NCBI GenBank assembly: GCA_027924585.1
Contig: BSBM01000125.1
Location: 4,965,001 to 5,029,000, forward strand
DNA: 64,000 nt
Source of the DNA: Larix kaempferi
Taxonomy: Eukaryota; Streptophyta; Pinopsida; Pinales; Pinaceae
Direction: 5' to 3'
Made by a program: the position numbers and the translations under genes. The notes under the pieces are model-generated. The model saw only the letters and a program-made list of their open reading frames with translations, did no database searches and was not told the DNA's origin. Of the stretch, positions 43,342 to 53,996 are shown piece by piece; the stretch's first letter is position 1, and every line of letters begins with the position of its first letter.

Positions 43342-43800
43342 CTAGAATTGACTGCCATGATCGGTCACTATCTCTTTAGGTATGTCAAACCGTGCAATAA
43401 TCTGATTAAACACGAAATAAGCGGCAATTTCTCCATCTTCCTTGACAGTAGGCATTGCCTCCGCCCACTTAGTAAAGTAGTCAATGGAAATGATGATGTA
43501 ATGATGTCCTCCAGCCGAAACTGGATTACAAGTCATGTAATCAACCCCCCATTTTGTGAAGGGACCTACTGTAATCATAGGATGAAGAGGAGCTGGGTGT
43601 GCCCTCATTTTCTTAGTGAAGAACTGACACGAACAATAGTGTTTCACAACTTCCACACAATCTTTAAAGATCATGGGCCAAAAATATCTGGCACGCAGTA
43701 CCTTCTGAGCTGTTGCCAACTCGGGAAGATGTCCCCCACAAGCTCCACTATGGGCATCATTTAATACTGCTTCGGCTTCTTCTTGAGTTAAGCAACGTTG
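43342..43800 (-). pseudogene. T1 integrase zinc region and catalytic core
   Basis: On -: 'DAHSGACGGHLPELATAQKVLRARYFWPMIFKDCVEVVKHYCSCQFF' is the HHCC zinc region. The core has 'KWGVDYMTCNPVSAGGHHYIIISIDYFTKWAEAMP' (first Asp), 'IPKEIVTDHGSQF' (second Asp) and 'YYPQANG.VEAVNKTL' (Glu). Stops at 43339 and within the last motif interrupt it. The frame is the same as gag-pol upstream. Confidence 0.88.
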
Positions 43801-44760
43801 TAAAATGGAATCTACCCCACGTCAATACAAAGTATCTGAGATGATGAGGTAGTTCTTTGCATGGATTTTGAGCTTGCGTCGCTCTTCTCGAGAAGAAGCA
43901 ATAGGACACCTCAAAGTATGGAGATATACTAAGATATACCCGTACCATGGGTCAGAGGAAGCGATGAGGAAGATATGTTCATCTGGGAATGATGATTCTT
44001 CCTCAACGTACTCTAGGTCACTCGAAAACTCTGAGATTAACTTAGCGAACACTAGTGATTTCTTCGACTTGGCCGATTGAAAGACCAAATCGAACTCTTG
44101 TAGGATTACAATCCATTTATTATATTTCCCACTGATGATTCGTCGGGTGAGAACGTACTGGAAAGGATTGACTTTTGCTATCATAGTAGTAGTTCGTAAA
44201 AGTATATAGTGACGAAGCCTCTGTACCGCATAGACTGCGGCAAGTGATAACTTCTGAACGTGCGAATATTTAACCTCAGGGGCTATCAATGCGCAAGAAA
44301 GATAGTAGATAACACGCTCTTGGAGCGTATCGTCTTCTTGAACTAATACTATACCAATTGTATTAAGAGACGCTGCTAGATATAAAAGAAAGTCTTTTGC
44401 GTAGTCTGGCGGGCTTAACAAGGGTGCTAAAAGAAGTGCCTTTTTCAAGGCTTCAAAGGATGATTGAGCAGCCTCGTCCCACACAAAGTAGGAGTCTTGT
44501 TTGAGTAGCCTCATAAAACCTTTGGTAATCTTAGCATAGTTTATGATGAATCTCCGTAAGAAATTAGACATGCCTTGCAGACTTTGGAGTTGTCGCAAGG
44601 TGTGAGGAGGAGGCAGATTTACAATCGCCTCTATTTTCAGCGGGTCGACCATTATGCCATGACTGGAGACAATGAAGCCTAGTAGACGTCCCGATTCAAC
44701 ACAGAACACATACTTATTAGGATTCAAATGAATCTCATATTGTCTGCATCTTTCAAACAC
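43801..44760 (-). pseudogene. T1 RT thumb/connection and gypsy RNase H
   Basis: On - 'VFCVESGRLLGFIVSSHGIMVDPLKIEAIVNLPPP' and 'LQGMSNFLRRFIINYAKIT' complete RT. 'FLLYLAASLNTIGIVLVQED', 'YYLSCALIAPEVKYSHVQKLSLAAVYA' and the following text form the pol RNase H. The first Asp position reads LAAS rather than the usual VDAS/L.AS, so this RNase H may already have been weak, which fits the presence of a second one. Confidence 0.82.
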
Positions 44761-45399
44761 TTATCTAAGATGAGCTGGATGATCCCATCTCTTTCGAGAT
44801 CGCGCCAGGAGATCATCCAAGTAAGGTTCTACTATGTGTTTGATATCATGAAAAGCAAAATTCATCGCATGCTGGAAGGTAGCTCCATTATTCTTCAAGC
44901 CAAATGGCATCTTCCGGTAAGCGAAGGTCCCCCACGGGAAAATGAAAGCTATTTTATGTTGATCCTCGGGTTTGATTTGTATTTGATTGTATCTCGAAAA
45001 TCGGTCCATGAAAGAGAACATCTCATGTCCCGCACAAGCATCTATGATTTGATCGATAAACAGTGTAGGATAGTTATCTTTCGGACAAGCTTTGTTCAAG
45101 TCCTAGAAGTCAGAACAGACTCTAATGGTACCTTGCTTCTTATCAACTGGAACAGGGTTTGAAACCCATTCCGTCATGTCAATCAGATAGATGAAATCGG
45201 CCTTAAGCAACTTTTCAACCTCCACCTTGATGGTGGCCGCTTTTCTAGGGTACGCAGGATGGAGCTTTTGTCTCACAGGTTTTGTGTTAGGGTATGTTGT
45301 GATGACATGCTCCACGATGGCTGGGTCTATACCTGGCATCTCCTCATATGACCAGGCAAAAATGTCGCGGAATTCTTTGAAAATTTTTGTATACAGAGC
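44761..45399 (-). pseudogene. T1 reverse transcriptase fingers and palm
   Basis: On -: 'VRQKLHPAYPRKAATIKVEVEKLLKADFIYLI', 'WVSNPVPVDKKQGTIRVCSDF', 'DLNKACPKDNYPTLFIDQIIDACAGHEMFSFMDRFSRYNQI', 'FPWGTFAYRKMPFGLKNNGATFQHAM' and the catalytic 'PYLDDLLA' near 44811-44826. YLDD is intact. A TAG at 45100-45102 and a TAA at 44761 interrupt it. Confidence 0.9.
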
Positions 45400-46404
45400 G
45401 ATCTCTTCTGGAGAACAGTCTGCACCAATAAAAATGTTTTCCATGACCCCGGGTTTGGTGGAAATGTTAATCAGAATTGTTCTCAATATATTAGCCATAT
45501 TTCCTTTAGCATAAATAGCTCTCGAAGTAGAAGGAAAAGATGACAAATCAACAAATCCACCGGGTCTCACAGGGAATTCCCCTCTCTCAATCCTGTCAAG
45601 ATTTGGAAGCATGTAGGCCCTGTGATGCATATGTTCCCATGGTTGGTCCAGGCCCATCATGAATTCTACGATGGCTTCATCAGACGGAAAAACCGTGTCT
45701 AAACAATCAAACGAGTGGGTGGAATTCAGTGACCATGCCGGAGCATGGTCCATATCTGACTCAGCAGAGACTGGCAGAGTCATGATATGTTCCATTGCAT
45801 CATGTTGTGCTTCCATATAGGCCACTTCTGCAATGGATGGAGGCACAGAAGGTTCTGACGTAGTGGGAAGGAGCCAAGGATAAGTTCTTAAACCAACTGT
45901 GAATGTTTCGATAACAGTACCCACATCAGAATGCATAAAAAGAACAGGGGAGGGAAGGTCGAAAGTGCCTATTAACGACCCGTAAATCCTTGCTCCTAAA
46001 CTCTCATTAACTAGGGCGGTTTGATCAACTAAGGGAATTGTGGTCTCTAAAGAATTCTGGTTGTTTCTCTGAGTGAAAGAAAGTTGATCGACCGTAACGA
46101 CCTTACCTTCAAACGGGAACATAACAATTCGAAAAACTACTAATGCAATAGCTCGCATGGCATATGTCCAGCTCCTGCCTAATAACATATTGTAATCAAG
46201 CGGAGCGTCCAGAACTTCTACTTCTATAGCAACTGTCTTACCGGCCAATGTGACATCAAATAATGGAAAAAGCCCATGTGGACGGAAATTCCTGCCATCA
46301 AATGCAGTAAGTAGTGTGTTAGAAGGGGCTAACTCGGGGGAACCCAAAGCTTTCCAACAGGAAATTGACATTACGCAGGTCGATGCGCCCTCATCTACGA
46401 TAGC
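45400..46404 (-). pseudogene. T1 aspartic protease and linker to RT
   Basis: On -: 'AIVDEGASTCVMSISCWKALGSPELAP' is the active-site region, with Asp-Glu-Gly-Ala-Ser at 46382-46396 instead of Asp-Ser/Thr-Gly. 'PLDYNMLLGRSWTYAMRAIALVVFRIVMFPFEGKVVTVDQL' follows as the flap and C-terminal part. A long acidic linker with 'SDEAIVEFMMGLDQPWEHMHHRAYMLP' leads into RT. The frame is open from 46371 to 45103. Confidence 0.85.
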
Positions 46405-47412
46405 TCATCTGATGATCATTGGGCCATGGATGACTTCAATCTGAAGAGCAATGTGGTAGGGAAACCGGTATTTGATATCAGCCATATCAAATCGCGCAGA
46501 CATGTTAGAGGATTCCATACTTCCAATAGCTGCCAGAAGTGCATTCCGTTGTAAAGGACAACTTTGCAAGACTTCTAAGGTAGACATGGCACAAGGGGTC
46601 TGGGCTAAATCTTCAACCACATTGTAGTTGGAGGCGTCCCAAGTGTTGGGATTGTGCAATGCCCATTTCAAGACACCTTTTGGGATCTTGGGCATTGGGT
46701 CCATAGGTATGTGGAGTGGAGTGGAGGATTCTGGAATCTCTTTGTCCTTTTTCTGTGCGTCCGAGGTATAATTCCTGGCTCTCGTTTGTAAGAGTGCATT
46801 CGAATTAGCCACGTTAATAAAAGTTTGATCAACCGTAGCATGTGTAGTGCCCCCAGTGTTGGAGGTGCCAGAAGCTGAGCTCTGCCCCTTAGGGAATGGA
46901 TCTTTCAGTACGGCACGCTTCTTTTCTTATAATAACTTCTGGGCTTCTTCAAGCAGAGGGCATTGGTGAGTAAGTTGGTCTTGCTTGCAAAGTTTACAAG
47001 GGAACTTAACCTTCTTTTTCTCTTTGTTAACCTCCTCGGCATTCTCTTTTTTGGGATTTTGATGGTTCCCCTCTCCTTTCTTGCCCTTTTTTTTGTTATT
47101 GGGGTGCCGAGGGCCCTTTTGATTGTTCTAAACCTGGTTGACAGATTCAGAAGTAGAAGAAGAGGTTGTGACAGAAGAAACTTCTGCAGTCGATTGTTTG
47201 ACAGATAAGGCATGAACCTATTTGGTCAATGCTTCGAAAGCTGCAAAGTCAATTGAAACCACTATGCCGTCAGCATGTGGTCCAGGTTTAGGTCTACTCA
47301 GATCGGTATTTGATCGTGGTGCATCACGTATGATCTCATACAGTAACCCAGATTGTGCGTAAACGAGATCTAACTGTTGGGTCCGTAGGATGGCTTCTTC
47401 CTCATTAGACAC
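46405..47412 (-). pseudogene. T1 Gag C-terminal and nucleocapsid part
   Basis: On - 'QQLDLVYAQSGLLYEIIRDA' and 'GPHADGIVVSIDFAAFEALTK' are followed by a Lys-rich stretch and a single knuckle-like 'FPCKLCKQDQLTHQCPLLEEA' near 46940-47005. The last part has 'PKGVLKWALHNPNTWDA', 'DLAQTPCAMSTLEVLQSC', also seen in T3. Stops at 47217, 47131 and 46927 lie in an otherwise single frame. Confidence 0.82.
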
Positions 47413-48780
47413 TCAAGAAGTAGCTACTTCCTTAGAAATGTAAGGAAGGAGTGATTTCAAATACCACTCAAGAAGGAATTCTGGAGGTATGTTGGCTTTA
47501 ATGAGCCTCTTTCGTCTTCACCACTCCTGAATGTGATCAGATAAATGAGTGGCTTTATTTTTCCTAAATGTAGACAAAAGGTCTGTTCCGGCATCATACC
47601 GAACAGGAAGCTGGAAGTGATTCAAAAAGACAGTCGCGAGATCCCCAAAATTAAAGAATGTAGCTGCAGGTAACTCAATGTACCATTTGGCTGCAGTTCC
47701 GGTTAAAGTCCTTTGGAACAGTCTCAATCTAATGGAATCTTCATTTAATGAGTTTGAGGATCACCATAAATGGAAAGTAGTGACATGGTCACCAGGGTCT
47801 TCACCTGTTTTGCCTTCAAACTTTGGAATGCCCGAAGGTAACTTGGTAGGAACTGGTGGCCATGTAGCGTTATGATACACTGGATCGTTGGTCAGCTTGG
47901 AAAGATCTGGCAAATTTAAAGTTGCCAGAAATGGTAAATGAGGCCGGTAAGATGGTACTTGATAAGATGGGGTCGAAAAGGGGGAACCACCCTTAGCTTA
48001 ACCCATGAGCTGCTGGTAGGGGTTGCTCCCAGTCGTCTGCTGGTAGGGGTTACCCCCACCCATTTGTTCGTAAGGGTTTCCCCCGACCATCTGCTGATAG
48101 GGGTTTCCACCTACCATCTGTTGATAGGGGTTTCCCCCAACCACTTGTTGGTAGGGGTTGCCCCCTGCCATTTGTTGTTGCGCGAAAGTATTATTGAAAT
48201 TTCCCCACCCATATGAAAGTGGGTTAATGCTCTGTGGGTTTGTCCGCTATGGCTGGGTATTAGCCCCGCCATATTGCTGGTTAAAAATATTACCCCCCCC
48301 TCCTGAAAATAAGGAAAAAGGGATGTTACCTGCAAGCATATTACCTTGATTCATGTTGGAACCTGCAAAGGTATTAAAACCAATGGTAGATGACATAGAC
48401 AATGTGGTCATGGTACTCATGACAAGCACAGTTGCAGAAGCACTTGGCCCTACAGCGGGTGTGGAAATCCAAATACTGGGTATATGATATAACGGTTGAA
48501 ACACAAGAGGTGGCACTAAATTGGATGTACTGCTAGGTCCAAAAGTAGGTGTAGAGGTAGATTCCATAGTTGTTGAACTTGGCATACCTAACGTGCCAGT
48601 ATTAAAAATGAAGGACGGAGTGGACACAGAGGTTGTCTGTGCCGAACTGGGTGTAGTAGTAAAAGGAGGATTTACAGTGTTAGTGTTCATACCTATGGTG
48701 GGAGTTTGTGGAACTCCCTGTTCACCTCCTGGATTAGACATAAAATGTCCAAGCAAGAAATTATATGCACTGTAATCGGG
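47413..48780 (-). pseudogene. T1 Gag with GGNPYQQ repeats and Gag core
   Basis: The N-terminal portion (48756-48247) is Thr/Ser/Pro-rich. Next come about seven repeats of (V/M)GGNPYQQ(M/V/T) at 48180-47998. The Gag core is 'SGMPKFEGKTGEDPGDHVTTFHLW', 'RLRLFQRTLTGTAAKWYIELP', 'FGDLATVFLNHFQLP' and 'LLSTFRKNKATHLSDHIQEW' (47850-47518). Stops at 48244, 47995 and 47515 interrupt the frame. Gag packages RNA. The Asn/Pro/Tyr/Gln repeat block is a low-complexity tail of a kind that could promote condensation, which is inference. Confidence 0.85.
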
Positions 48781-49182
48781 CTACTGGAAACCAACGAGTA
48801 ACAGAAGCGGATTTCTAGGATTAGTCAGAGGAGGATTAAAGGGAGTGCTGTACTCCGCAGAAGTAAGATCTTCAATCTCAACTGAACTAAAATGTCGTTG
48901 ATCTGGAGTACCCGGTTGTGGTTCCTCAGGAATCTCTATTTCAGGGTTTTCTATTGCAGTTTGTTGTTCTTCAGGAAACTCAATTTCAAGTGGTAGTTCC
49001 TCAGGAATTCCTATTTCAGGATTTTCCATTGTAAAAATTTCCTCAGGAAGTTCTATTTCAGGAATGGTTTCCAAAGGAACACTGGGGTTTACCCGCTGTC
49101 GTCTAGCTGGCGGTAATGGTTCTGTTCTAAGTGGCAGAAGGTTTTGAAACCTTCTCGATCTACGAAGTTCTTGGTTCTCCAC
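48781..49182 (-). pseudogene. T1 gag N-terminal acidic segment
   Basis: The frame starts at Met 49182 with 'ENQELRRSRRFQNLLPL' and then has acidic repeats of the type (I/E)ENPEI.IPEE.P.EIE.PEE. It is in the same frame as the rest of gag, separated by a stop at 48778-48780. It is probably the original N-terminus of the polyprotein. No family is recognised. Confidence 0.65.
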
Positions 49183-51190
49183 GATTATATATAAAAATAA
49201 AACTAGAAAACCTAGTGGCCACTAAGACTAGGGGGCAAACAACACGCCAACTAAAAATTCCTAAGTATGCAAACCAAGCAAACAAGATTCCTTCCGGGGA
49301 AGAGTCTGGGATGATGAGGGCCCAGAACAGATCAACGAAGGATGAAGAACAGTTACCCGGGGTCCACAATACAATGACTAAGGGTGCAAGCGCTAGAATC
49401 ACCCAACCGCCCTACCAAATACCTGTAAGGGATTTCCTCCCATATCTGTCCTAGGTACAGCAGATATACCCTCCGCTGTCACCTATGTATGAACCTATGG
49501 TCAGATACTAACGATACCACAACACTGAAAACTCTTGGGGGAACAGTCTCTGGTCGAATCAGAAGGCGTGGGTAGGGTAACTAAGTCAAAAACTCAAAAG
49601 AGTCCCCAAATGCGATCCAATCCTGGTATATGCTCGAAATAGAAAGTAGGAGGAGTATTCCCAACAATCTGATCTCACAAGACCTACTGCATAGATCCCA
49701 GGAAAGCTTTGAGTGAAGTGGATTTACCTGTGATAGTAGAACTACGATTTTTGCGTAATGTGTGATCTTGGGTGGTTTAAGGTGATTCAAACCCAAGATC
49801 CTAACCAAGACTAGTTGGTGTAGTGTATCCCTAAAAAAGAAAAAAATTGTTTCTATTTAATTTTACTAAAGATTTTTAGGGCTGTTATTACTCAAAAGGT
49901 AGTGCGTTTGTGTGGCATGGTTGCAACAGAAAAGCAAAAGTGCATAAATTCTAACTTTCGACAACAAACTTTTTTTTTTCATTTAAAGTTCTTTCCAAAC
50001 TGAAAAACTGAGCAAATCTAATCAAATTTCTTTTTTGTTTTCTTTTGAAATTGTACACAAAATAATCTATGCTATCTTGTAACAAATATAAGCCTTATTA
50101 ATCTTAAGCTACCAAAATTTTGCTTTTTCTGTTATTATAAATGAAAAAGAACTATAAACATGGAAAGCAAATAAGACTTGTGTGCAATGTGTAAGTATGG
50201 CTAAGAATGGTTCCTGAGCTTACAGCTGTCAAGGCACTAGCTCAACAAAGACTTGTCCTACAGGTTTTTTGCAAAAGAAAAATCCTTCATACTCGGAAAC
50301 AAAGTGGGGAGAAAACAAAGGAGGAAGATACTCAAAACTGGGAATCAAACACAAGAGGACTGGCCCAAAGCATCAAACCCTAACAAGACCACTATGCCAA
50401 GCAAAAGGTAGGCAAGCAATCTAACAACCACCCTACTAATACAAGGACTGAGAAATGAATCAACCTAAAGCACTTTAAACACACTTGAAACCAGAAAAGA
50501 CAAAAAGTCAAAGAAAGTTGGAAATAAACAAGTTCGGAAGACACCCTAAAGGATCCAAAACAGGCCAAACCCTAAAACAAAGGATAAGATAGGTAAAGAG
50601 CAAACAAATGTTGCTACATACAGCGAATGCAAAGCATACAGGTTTGTAAATTAGCAACACACAGTCAGGGCAAGAATAAGCAGAAGTGTTCACTAAAGAA
50701 CAAAGCCTAGTCTTCCAAAAGAGTTATAAATAGTCCAAACATTACACAAGTAAGCAAGCGATCTAAAGATGGTAAAAAGACTCAAAGAAAGGTTCTAAGA
50801 CTTAAAGAAAAGTTATAAACCTCAAATACCAGTCAAGGAGATCTAAAAACAAAGTCAGAAGACCACCAAAAAGGCAAAAAACTCAACCAAACAACTAACA
50901 GAAGGGTACAGGAATATACCCTACTGTGCAGTAGGGAAACTAGCGCTCCTGAAGAGATGGGCGCTATTGTATGTATAGCAAAGTAGCATATGGGTGGTAC
51001 TGTATGTATAACAAAGTAGCGCTCATGTCTTAAAAATTTAAAAACTGACTTTGAAAAGATGCAAAAAGACTGATTGAAGCAGAGAAAAACAAGCAGGGGG
51101 GTACCTACAGGGTCTCTCAGCACATAAAAGGAGTTGAAATGGTTATGGGAAGACAAATAAGAAAGGTTTCCTAGAGCAAAAACACAACTT
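49183..51190 (-). other. T1 5' leader, ~2 kb, non-coding
   Basis: The long untranslated leader between the primer site and gag has no conserved protein. At 50920-51060 it holds another AGTAGCGCTC module like that in the LTRs. An AAAC-rich stretch covers 50300-50800. Confidence 0.6.
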
Positions 51191-51208
51191 TCCCTAGCGG
51201 AGTCGCCA
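51191..51208 (-). promoter_or_regulatory. T1 primer-binding site
   Basis: On - TGGCGACTCCGCTAGGGA lies three bases inside the 5' LTR. TGGCGACTCC is the primer site common to Tat/Ogre-type elements. Confidence 0.88.
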
Positions 51209-51211
51209 GTC

Positions 51212-52242
51212 TGTTGTCGGGAAAAACTACCCTATAGTAAGGAAACAGATACTATCAACTAAAATGGGATGACAGGTAAGCATATTAACTATGTTACAGA
51301 GACGTTTATGAAAGGAAATAGGTTATAGGTCTTGAGAACATACCTTTTGAATGACATTCGATCCTACCTCTTATTCGATCTTGCGCTCGATCCTCAAATC
51401 AACCTCCCATTCAATAAACCTACAATACAAGTACCTTTCTCAGCGTATCTTGGATAATATATAATGATGAAAAAGACAAAGCAATTTAAGCATCCAATAT
51501 TAACCAAAGCAGATCCAAACAAGTATATCACTTCAATGAACACTTAATTTAAGACAAGAAAGACGCTTCAACCTTTTATTGTCAAATGCAAATTGATGAT
51601 ACAAAGTATACTTGACATTTTGACATGCTCCTGCAACCTGATCCTGGGGTCCTGCTCTTCTCTGGCTTGGATATCTTCCAGCATAATCTCCTCCAATGCA
51701 AGCTTCTCTTTACAAGTCTCTTAATAAAATTCATGTCTCTAACCCCTCTCTTTATTCTTCCTTGTATTTATAGGACAAGGGAAGCAGTTCAGGTCGAGAG
51801 ATGGTTATGGAGTAAGTTGGGGAAGTTGGAAAACCAACTGCAACTAATCCTTTTCATGAAATTAATTATTTTTTAATCATCTTTTGAGGTGTACGCTACT
51901 ATTGCTCAGTGAAGTAGTGCTCAGGGCACTACTATAGTGTTTCTAAACTAGCTCTCTTCACTTTTTGAATGTTGAGCGCTACTCTGTCGAAGAGGAGTAG
52001 CGCTCATGAGGCTTGAGCGCTACTATTGCATACTAGAGTAGGGTACAGGCGCTAGTCTATTGAAGTAGAGTAGCGCTCATGTCTCAAAATGAAATTTTTA
52101 GGGTTTTTCCAGTCTTGCAAGGAGGTGGAGTAAGTCACAATCTCATCTGGGGTCAACATGCTCCTCCATACAAGTTGTCCTTTTGTGTGATCAACAGCTC
52201 AAGGTGATCACGGACGAAGAGGTGCAGGTTTGACCTATAACA
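51212..52242 (-). repeat. T1 5' LTR
   Basis: 1031 bp, with the same ends as the 37111 copy. The TATA box on - is at 51765-51772. The AGTAGCGCTC cluster lies at 51895-52080. It is followed by TSD GTAGG at 52243-52247. Confidence 0.95.
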
Positions 52243-52247
52243 GTAGG

Positions 52248-52590
52248 TACATCCATATTTGTCTTAATCCTATGGTCAAGCACATCAGGAATTCATCCAC
52301 GTCTTTGGCTCTCTTTGATAGCTATGAATTCATTCGTCAATATTCACATTGTTCGCATGCAGTCGTCGAACATTTCACGCTCAACTGTGAATGCTGCACC
52401 CTACTCTCTTCGTCCTACACCTAGAACATTAATGCCTCTTTACGCCCTTTAAATCGCAGCTGAAATATTCACTCATCCAATCGCAACCGAACTTCACAAC
52501 TTGTGTACAACTCTACCCAATCGCAGCTGGAGTTGTCTACGCACTCGCAGGATCTTCCGAGTCTCCCAATTCAACTGGTCAATGCTGAAT
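52248..52590 (-). pseudogene. G1 gag N-terminal part and leader
   Basis: This is the G1 segment between its primer site and the T1 insertion point. Coding text is too decayed to describe beyond the join into the gag piece at 37105, which continues in gag after removing T1. Confidence 0.6.
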
Positions 52591-52610
52591 TCTCTTCATC
52601 TCTGATACCA
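52591..52610 (-). promoter_or_regulatory. G1 primer-binding site
   Basis: On - TGGTATCAGAGATGAAGAGA follows the LTR end after two bases. The first 11 bases match the initiator tRNA-Met 3' end. Confidence 0.85.
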
Positions 52611-52612
52611 AC

Positions 52613-53602
52613 TGGTGGAAGGCAGGTTTGGTTGGACCCTCTTTCTTAACAAAACACACAACAACACACAGGTCTTCATATAGACTGGATGTGAGCTGAA
52701 TGCCATAATCTAGATTCTATTAAACTGAATTAAATTAAAATGTTTAACTAAAAAGCAAATGAACTAGTCGGCCTTAACCTGTTACAATATACAAATATGG
52801 AATTATGTCTCTAAGTGTGTTTCTCATTTGTGTGCGATCTCTTTCCCTCTCACGGCCTAATTTGAATGAAAGTGCTCGATGAGAAATGGATCAGATCTCC
52901 TCTCCTGTGCCTTTGCACTGCATTCTACTCTGCTCCACTCTTCCCGAGGTCTACTTCGTTCCCATAGACGTCCTTTCTCTATCCGCTGAATTCTCCCTGA
53001 TCCTACAGACTTGTAGTTGTCAGTGCCCTCAACCATGCTACAAAACCTCTTCTTATGGTGACATCTATCATGATCCAAACCACCTTCATAACTTCTCGTA
53101 ACTTCCTTAGCAACCATGAACGGCTACTAAGTACGTCGCCTTGACTTCCACACTTCCTCTAACTTTGCTACAGTTGTCGGTCCCATGCCTCAACCATACT
53201 GCACTTATTCACCCTCGAACTTACTTGTCGGATTCTCTTAGGTTCTACGGATGAGAGTTCGCCTTGTCCTCCACACTTGGCTTTTGCCGCAATCTGTTCA
53301 TGTCACTTTTAGACAACATTTGAAACTTCGATGCCTCCGATCTCTACTCCTATTATTTTTCGACCTTAGACTTTTCGACTCTCGACTTCTTACTCCTGTC
53401 AACCGCATATCGACAACTTCTTGCTCGACTAGTTGGATTCTCATACCAACTCTTTCGCACCAGTTGTCGTCAGCACTCCCCCTAGTCGACTTCTCCTGTC
53501 GATAAACTTCGACTGCTTCTCCTAGGCCCTGATGCTCCTGCATCAGACTCCCTAGTTGAAAAAAAACTTGACTACTCCGCCAGTCTCTTGAATTCCTCTT
53601 CA
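52613..53602 (-). repeat. G1 5' LTR (outer end approximate)
   Basis: On + it starts TGGTGGAAGGCAGG beside the primer site and probably ends CTTCA near 53602, just before G3. No second copy was found, consistent with loss of the G1 3' end. Confidence 0.7.
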
Positions 53603-53607
53603 GAAAT

Positions 53608-53981
53608 TGTTAGGAACCCATGTGAACCCTTCTCTTTACTTTTTTAGTATAGTGTTGTTGGATGCATATGCTTTGTAAATTGTCCCGTAGTATTTGTTGA
53701 TGCATAGTTTGTATTAGCCCATGGTATTGACCCATAGTATTGGATGCATATGATTTTTAAGTCGTCCCGTAGTATTATATGTCCCATGGTATTGACCCAT
53801 AGTATTTGTCATAGACTTTGTATATAAGTGTGTGTTGAGGCCAATGAAGGAACCATGAAGTTATTTGTATTGAGCTTTCTCAAAGGAGGTTTCCCCCTCA
53901 AAGTGGCTTGCGATCAATAAAAATATTCTGTGATCTCATATATTGATCATTTTATCAATTAATTGTTGCAAGTTCCTCACA
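53608..53981 (+). repeat. G3 5' LTR
   Basis: 374 bp, starting TGTTAGGAACCC and ending AGTTCCTCACA. TATATAAG lies at 53821-53828 and CAATAAAAAT near 53915. CCCATGGTATTGACCCATAGTATT-like phrases are repeated inside. GAAAT at 53603-53607 may be its left TSD. The right copy would be beyond the deleted and interrupted part. Confidence 0.85.
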
Positions 53982-53983
53982 TC

Positions 53984-53996
53984 TGGTATCAGAGCA
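53984..53996 (+). promoter_or_regulatory. G3 primer-binding site
   Basis: TGGTATCAGAGCA, two bases after the LTR, is complementary to initiator tRNA-Met. Confidence 0.9.

Larger units (their letters stand above)
37111..52242 (-). mobile_element. Complete Tat-lineage Ty3/gypsy element T1 (15.1 kb)
   Basis: LTRs of 999 and 1031 bp, TSD GTAGG, a Tat-type primer site (TGGCGACTCC...) and a polypurine tract define T1. On - it carries a 2-kb leader, gag-pol in one frame for about 5.9 kb, integrase and a second RNase H. On the opposite strand lies a plant-mobile-domain ORF. A long 3' spacer has tandem repeats. The size, the second RNase H and the antisense ORF fit the Tat/Ogre group. Confidence 0.95.
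12227..53602 (-). mobile_element. Old Ty3/gypsy element G1, split by three nested elements
   Basis: Pieces on the - strand read in the correct order from right to left: 5' LTR (about 53602-52613), primer site (52610-52591), gag (52590-52248, then 37105-36256), protease (22464-22159), RT and RNase H (about 21600-20443), integrase (13101-12226). The gaps are filled by T1, G2 and C1, and each insertion is flanked by a perfect 5-bp duplication of G1 sequence. The integrase C-terminus and the 3' LTR are missing at the left. Many stops are present, as expected for the oldest layer. Confidence 0.9.
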
